From assembly GCA_030066475.1 (NCBI GenBank), contig JASJBO010000309.1, forward strand, positions 1 to 9,132: a stretch of 9,132 bases of DNA. Direction: 5' to 3'. This document shows, piece by piece, positions 6,165-9,132 of the stretch. The notes beneath the pieces are model-generated. The model was given only the letters and a program-made list of their open reading frames with translations, did not search any database and was not told the DNA's origin. The translations under genes were made by a program, and so were the position numbers. The DNA comes from Myxococcota bacterium (GTDB lineage: Bacteria > Myxococcota_A > UBA9160 > PR03). Every line of letters starts with the position of its first letter. Position 1 is the stretch's first letter.

Positions 6165-7238
6165 ATGTCGCGCTTCTGGAGCGATCACGTGCACCGGCTC
6201 TCGCCCTACGTCCCGGGCGAGCAGCCGAGGTCCACGCGGCTCGTCAAGCTGAACACGAACGAGAACCCCTATGCGCCGTCACCCAGGGCGCAGGCGGTCC
6301 TCTCCCGCCCGCTCGTCGACGAGCTGCGGCTATACCCCGACCCCAACTCGACCGCGCTGCGCGAGGCCGCTGCCGGACGCCACGGGCTCGGCGCCGAGCA
6401 GGCCTTCGCGGGCAATGGCTCGGACGAGGTGCTGGCGCTGGCGTTCGCCGCCTTCTTCGGCCCGCGCGCCGGCCACGACGGTCCCCTGCTCTTCCCGGAC
6501 GTCTCGTACAGCTTCTACCCGGTGTGGGCCGGCTTCTTCGGCATCGCCTGGCGGACCGTGCCTCTCGCCGAGGACTTCCGTCTCGACCTGGCGCCCTATC
6601 GCGAGGGCCGCGGCGGCATCGTCTTCCCCAACCCGAACGCACCGACGGGCATCGCCCTGGCGGTGGCCGAGATCGAGGCCCTGCTGCGGGCGGTGCCCGA
6701 CCGGGTCGTCGTGGTCGACGAGGCATACGTCGAGTTCGGCGCCGAGTCGGCGGCGCCGCTCGTGGCCCGCCACGACAACCTGCTGGTGGTGCAGACCCTG
6801 TCGAAGTCCCACGCGCTGGCCGGGATCCGGGTGGGCTTCGCGTTCGGCTCGCCCGAGCTGATCGCGGGACTCGACCGGGTGAAGGGCTCCTTCAACTCCT
6901 ATCCCGTCGACCGCATCGCCGAGCGCATCGCGTGCGAGGCACTGGCCGACCGCGCGTGGCTCGACGCGTGCCGCGCGCGCATCGTCGCCACGCGCGAGTG
7001 GACGAGCGAGCGCCTGCGCGCGCTGGGCTTCGAGGTGCTGCCTTCGAGCGCGAACTTCGTGTTCGCCCGCCACGGCGAGGTCCCCGGCGCCAGGCTCATG
7101 GATGGTCTGCGCGCCCAGGGCATCCTGGTCCGCCACTTCGCGCAGCCGCGCATCGACGACTACCTGCGCATCACGATCGGGACCGACGACGAGATGAAGC
7201 AGCTGATCTCGGTGCTCGAGTCGCTTCTCACCGGCTGA
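6165..7238 (+). CDS. hisC: Histidinol-phosphate aminotransferase (HisC-type)
   Basis: A 357-residue fold-type I PLP aminotransferase of normal HisC length. HisC transfers the amino group of glutamate to imidazole acetol phosphate, giving histidinol phosphate in histidine synthesis. Motifs in order are [12 protein letters not shown] (29-40), the N-terminal substrate segment; LYPDPN (56-61); GNGSDEVL (83-90), phosphate/PLP loop; PNPNAPTG (155-162), with the PLP-contacting Asn; VDEAYVEF (184-191), whose Asp 185 binds the PLP nitrogen; [15 protein letters not shown] (211-225), with Lys 214 as Schiff-base lysine and Arg 222 near the phosphate; and YLRITIGT (333-340), whose Arg binds the substrate carboxylate. 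No other his genes are nearby. The neighbour is an aromatic/aspartate aminotransferase, so a role in phenylalanine or tyrosine formation is an alternative, since HisC-like enzymes in several bacteria accept aromatic keto acids. Confidence 0.9.
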   Translation: MSRFWSDHVHRLSPYVPGEQPRSTRLVKLNTNENPYAPSPRAQAVLSRPLVDELRLYPDPNSTALREAAAGRHGLGAEQAFAGNGSDEVLALAFAAFFGPRAGHDGPLLFPDVSYSFYPVWAGFFGIAWRTVPLAEDFRLDLAPYREGRGGIVFPNPNAPTGIALAVAEIEALLRAVPDRVVVVDEAYVEFGAESAAPLVARHDNLLVVQTLSKSHALAGIRVGFAFGSPELIAGLDRVKGSFNSYPVDRIAERIACEALADRAWLDACRARIVATREWTSERLRALGFEVLPSSANFVFARHGEVPGARLMDGLRAQGILVRHFAQPRIDDYLRITIGTDDEMKQLISVLESLLTG

Positions 7239-7272
7239 GGCCGTGGCCTTCGCGGCCGCACGGGAGTGCCCC

Positions 7273-8499
7273 ATGTTCGAATCCCTCGAACCCATGCCGC
7301 CCGACGCGATCCTCGGGCTGATGGAGGCGTTCCGCGCCGACCCGCGCGAGCACAAGATCGACCTGGGCGTCGGTGTCTACCAGGACGAGCGCGGGGAGAC
7401 CCCGGTGCTCGCGTGCGTCAAGCAGGCCGAGGAACGACTCCTCGCGGAGGAGTCCAGCAAGAGCTACGTCGGACCCGCGGGTGCGGAGGGCTACAACGCG
7501 CGGGTGCAGGCGCTGCTCTTCGGGGACGCCCTCGCGACCCGCATCGAGGAACGCACGAGCGTGGTGCAGACGCCCGGAGGCTGCGGCGCGCTGCGCGTCG
7601 CCGCCGAGCTCGTCCTGCGCTGCCGGCGCGACGCCGTGGTCCACGTTCCCGACCCCACCTGGGCGAACCACGTGCCGCTGCTCGGCGACGCGGGGCTCGA
7701 GATCCGTGCGTATCCCTACTTCGACCGCACGACGAGCGGGCTTCGCTTCGACGCGATGGCGGCCCACCTGGATGCGCTCGGCCCGGGCGACCTCGTCCTG
7801 CTCCACGGCTGCTGCCACAATCCCTGCGGTGCGGATCTCGATCGCGCGCAGTGGCAGGCCGTGCTCGAGCTCGCGCAACGGCGCGGCTTCACGCCGTTGG
7901 TCGACCTGGCCTACCAGGGCTTCGGGGACGGCCTCGACGAGGACGCGTTCGGGGTGCGGCTGCTCGCCGCCGAGCTGCCCGAGCTGATCGTCGCGACGTC
8001 GTGCTCGAAGAACTTCGGGCTGTATCGCGAGCGCACCGGCGCCATCGCGCTGATCTCGGAGAGCGCGCCGACGGCGCGCATCGCGCGCAGCCAGCTGCTG
8101 AACGTGATCCGCGGCATCTACTCGATGCCGCCCTCGCACGGCGGCGCGATCGTCGATCGGATCCTCGGCGACGAAGCCCTGCGCGGCGAATGGCTGCGCG
8201 AGCTCGGCACCATGCGCGACCGCATCCATGCCCTGCGATCGCTGCTCGCCCTGCGCTTCGCCGACCACGGAGACGCAGGCCGCTTCTCGTTCCTCGGCCG
8301 GCAGCGGGGGATGTTCTCGCTGCTCGGCATCGGGCCCGCGCAGGTGAAGGCCCTGCGCGACGAGCACGCCATCTACCTGGTGGACTCGAGCCGCATCAAC
8401 GTCGCGGGCGCGAGCCACGACAACGTCGACCGGCTCTGCGGCGCGGTGATGTCCGTCCTGTCGGCCGCTGCAGGGCGGCTGGGCACGGCGGAGGGATAG
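7273..8499 (+). CDS. Aromatic/aspartate aminotransferase (TyrB/AspC-type)
   Basis: A 408-residue class I aminotransferase, close to the usual 396-400 of AspC/TyrB. It moves amino groups between aspartate or aromatic amino acids and 2-oxoglutarate using PLP. Visible family residues are Trp 130 in PDPTWANH (stacks on PLP), Asn 183 in CCHNPCG, Asp 211 and Tyr 214 in DLAYQGFGDG, Lys 246 in SCSKNFGLY (Schiff base), Arg 254 in RERTG, Arg 280 before GIYSMPPSHGG and Arg 374 in SSRINVAG (alpha-carboxylate). Two motif threonines are Cys here: position 104 in GGCGALR and 185 in HNPCG. The ATG at 7273 is chosen over a GTG at 7243, because GGGAG sits 6 bases before it and MFESLEPMPPDAIL matches the family N-terminus. 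It follows hisC by 34 bases and is probably cotranscribed. AspC and TyrB cannot be separated by eye, so no symbol is given. Confidence 0.9.
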   Translation: MFESLEPMPPDAILGLMEAFRADPREHKIDLGVGVYQDERGETPVLACVKQAEERLLAEESSKSYVGPAGAEGYNARVQALLFGDALATRIEERTSVVQTPGGCGALRVAAELVLRCRRDAVVHVPDPTWANHVPLLGDAGLEIRAYPYFDRTTSGLRFDAMAAHLDALGPGDLVLLHGCCHNPCGADLDRAQWQAVLELAQRRGFTPLVDLAYQGFGDGLDEDAFGVRLLAAELPELIVATSCSKNFGLYRERTGAIALISESAPTARIARSQLLNVIRGIYSMPPSHGGAIVDRILGDEALRGEWLRELGTMRDRIHALRSLLALRFADHGDAGRFSFLGRQRGMFSLLGIGPAQVKALRDEHAIYLVDSSRINVAGASHDNVDRLCGAVMSVLSAAAGRLGTAEG

Positions 8500-8520
8500 C
8501 CACTCCGGCGGCCCACCGCG

Positions 8521-8546
8521 GACCCCGGTTCCCCAGGGGGTGGGTC
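8521..8546 (+). terminator. Possible terminator hairpin after the aminotransferase operon
   Basis: GACCC (8521-8525) pairs with GGGTC (8542-8546), and inside it C-rich 8531-8533 can pair with G-rich 8537-8539, giving an interrupted stem. It begins 22 bases after the stop codon and is followed by T-rich but not uniform sequence (TGTACATGTTGTAT). Termination here is plausible, but the stem is imperfect. Confidence 0.35.
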
Positions 8547-8581
8547 TGTACATGTTGTATCTATATTTTATCTTTACAACA
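8547..8581. promoter_or_regulatory. AT-rich promoter/operator with perfect inverted repeat
   Basis: Only 8 of the 34 bases at 8547-8580 are G or C, in sharp contrast with the surrounding DNA. TGTTGTA (8553-8559) and TACAACA (8575-8581) form a perfect 7-base inverted repeat around a 15-base spacer holding -10-like hexamers (TATATT 8562-8567, TATCTT 8569-8574). TGTACA (8547-8552) just before is itself a palindrome. It lies 57-91 bases upstream of the EF-hand gene, and the layout fits a repressor or activator site laid over a promoter. I cannot place a convincing -35. Confidence 0.55.
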
Positions 8582-8623
8582 GCGAGCGCATAGGTCGGCT
8601 CGTAAACAACACATCAGGAACAG

Positions 8624-8637
8624 AAAGGGGTAACCCC
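8624..8637 (+). promoter_or_regulatory. Ribosome binding site within a small GGGG/CCCC repeat
   Basis: AAAGGGG (8624-8630) is the only purine-rich ribosome site before the EF-hand start, 7 bases from the ATG. Its GGGG (8627-8630) can pair with CCCC (8634-8637) directly before the ATG around TAA, which is a very tight 3-base loop. Pairing would hide the site; it may only be a chance of composition. Confidence 0.4.
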
Positions 8638-8931
8638 ATGCGAATCCTAGCAGCAACCGCACTTGCCCTGCTGACGCTGGCGATCGGGCCCGGGGCGGCC
8701 CTGGCCGGCGGCGGTTGCGAGGGCATGAACGTCGTCGCGCACATCTTCGACGCCTCCGACACCGATGGCAGCGGCACGCTCAGCGCCGCGGAGTACGCCG
8801 AGGCCGGGCTCGAGCGCTACGGCGTGCCCTTCTCGGAGTACGACGCGAACGGCGACGGCGAGGCCTCGCTCGACGAGTACCTGGACACCTTCGACCGGTA
8901 TCACGCGGCGTCGGAGGGCGTCGAGAGCTGA
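8638..8931 (+). CDS. Small exported EF-hand calcium-binding protein
   Basis: A 97-residue protein with a Sec signal peptide (1-23, ending ALA before GGG) and two EF-hand loops. Loop 1 is DTDGSGTLSAAE (41-52) and loop 2 DANGDGEASLDE (69-80). Both have the canonical acidic or oxygen-bearing residues at 1, 3, 5 and 9, Gly at 6 and Glu at 12, so both should bind calcium; loop 2 has Ala at position 8 where Ile, Leu or Val is usual. The mature form, about 74 residues, is little more than one EF-hand pair, which fits a calcium sensor or buffer in the periplasm or outside. One Cys (27) follows the signal region, but GGGC does not make a good lipobox. A separate AT-rich regulatory stretch precedes it. 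The next gene starts 40 bases downstream and is also exported, so they may share a transcript. Confidence 0.88.
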   Translation: MRILAATALALLTLAIGPGAALAGGGCEGMNVVAHIFDASDTDGSGTLSAAEYAEAGLERYGVPFSEYDANGDGEASLDEYLDTFDRYHAASEGVES

Positions 8932-8971
8932 TCCGGGCGGAGGCTCGGCCCCGCTCCAAGGAGGACCGCGG

Positions 8972-9132
8972 ATGAAGGCCACGACGCTGCTACTGAGTCT
9001 GCCGCTAATGCTGACGATGTTCCTGCCGACTGGCGACGCCGGTGCGGCAGGTGCCTACAGCAAGCGCACGAGCAAGAAGGCCAACACTCCGCTCGAACGT
9101 GCGAGCCACGCGATCGCCGGCGAGCAGTACGA
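8972..9132 (+). CDS. Exported protein, N-terminus only, cut by window edge
   Basis: An open frame runs from ATG 8972 through the right edge, 53 complete codons without a stop. AAGGAGG (8958-8964) lies 7 bases before the ATG, a strong ribosome site. The start encodes a signal peptide (about residues 1-25, core LLLSLPLMLTMFLP, then GDAGAAGA), followed by a basic stretch YSKRTSKKANTP and a helix-like LERASHAIAGEQY. The last segment resembles the first helix of a tetratricopeptide-type repeat, but the fragment is too short to be sure. It follows the EF-hand gene by 40 bases on the same strand. Codons such as CTA, CTA and ACT in its first lines are rarer than in the neighbouring genes. Confidence 0.75.
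   Translation, partial: MKATTLLLSLPLMLTMFLPTGDAGAAGAYSKRTSKKANTPLERASHAIAGEQY

Noticed and set aside
4287..6194. Minus-strand open frame of 635 codons antisense to the secreted protein
   Set aside because: Opposes a gene with signal peptide, ribosome site and terminator; composition is that of a reverse-complement shadow.
7228..8553. Minus-strand open frame of 441 codons antisense to the TyrB/AspC-type gene
   Set aside because: The plus strand carries every conserved aminotransferase motif; this frame has none.
8547..8581. AT-rich stretch as an insertion or attachment site
   Set aside because: No integrase, transposase, target duplication or tRNA nearby; a promoter/operator explains it better.

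Overview
The window is GC-rich, gene-dense bacterial DNA. A PEP-CTERM-type sorting signal, lipoprotein and Sec signals and long GC-driven antisense frames suggest a Gram-negative environmental bacterium, perhaps of the myxobacterial/deltaproteobacterial kind. That placement is inference with low confidence; no rRNA or marker gene is present. I find nine complete genes, one gene cut by the right edge, and no tRNA, CRISPR array or insertion sequence.

Left part (1-1925, minus strand): a two-gene unit encoding a PEP-CTERM exported protein followed 6 bases later by a TPR-like lipoprotein. A short divergent intergenic region (1926-2032) separates it from the next operon.

Centre-left (2033-4333, plus strand): the most interesting part. 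Four overlapping genes encode two DUF1538 membrane proteins, a small P-II-like protein with an atypical T-loop, and a two-domain CBS protein. Overlaps of 1, 4 and 4 bases imply tight translational coupling. DUF1538 pairs (UmpA/UmpB, from memory) have been reported as two-component Na+/H+ antiporters. The whole set therefore looks like an ion transporter with two built-in nucleotide-sensing subunits.

Centre (4334-6164): a roughly 200-base leader with two 16-base direct repeats spaced 21 bases apart, then a 501-residue secreted cysteine-containing protein of unknown function, then a strong 14-pair hairpin that looks like a terminator.

Right part (6165-8499): two aminotransferases in tandem, a HisC-type enzyme and a TyrB/AspC-type enzyme, probably one operon serving histidine and/or aromatic amino acid synthesis. 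Several genes here have a -10-like hexamer 6-7 bases before the start codon and no Shine-Dalgarno sequence, suggesting leaderless transcripts.

Right end (8500-9132): an AT-rich regulatory stretch with a perfect inverted repeat, an exported two-EF-hand protein, and the start of another exported protein.
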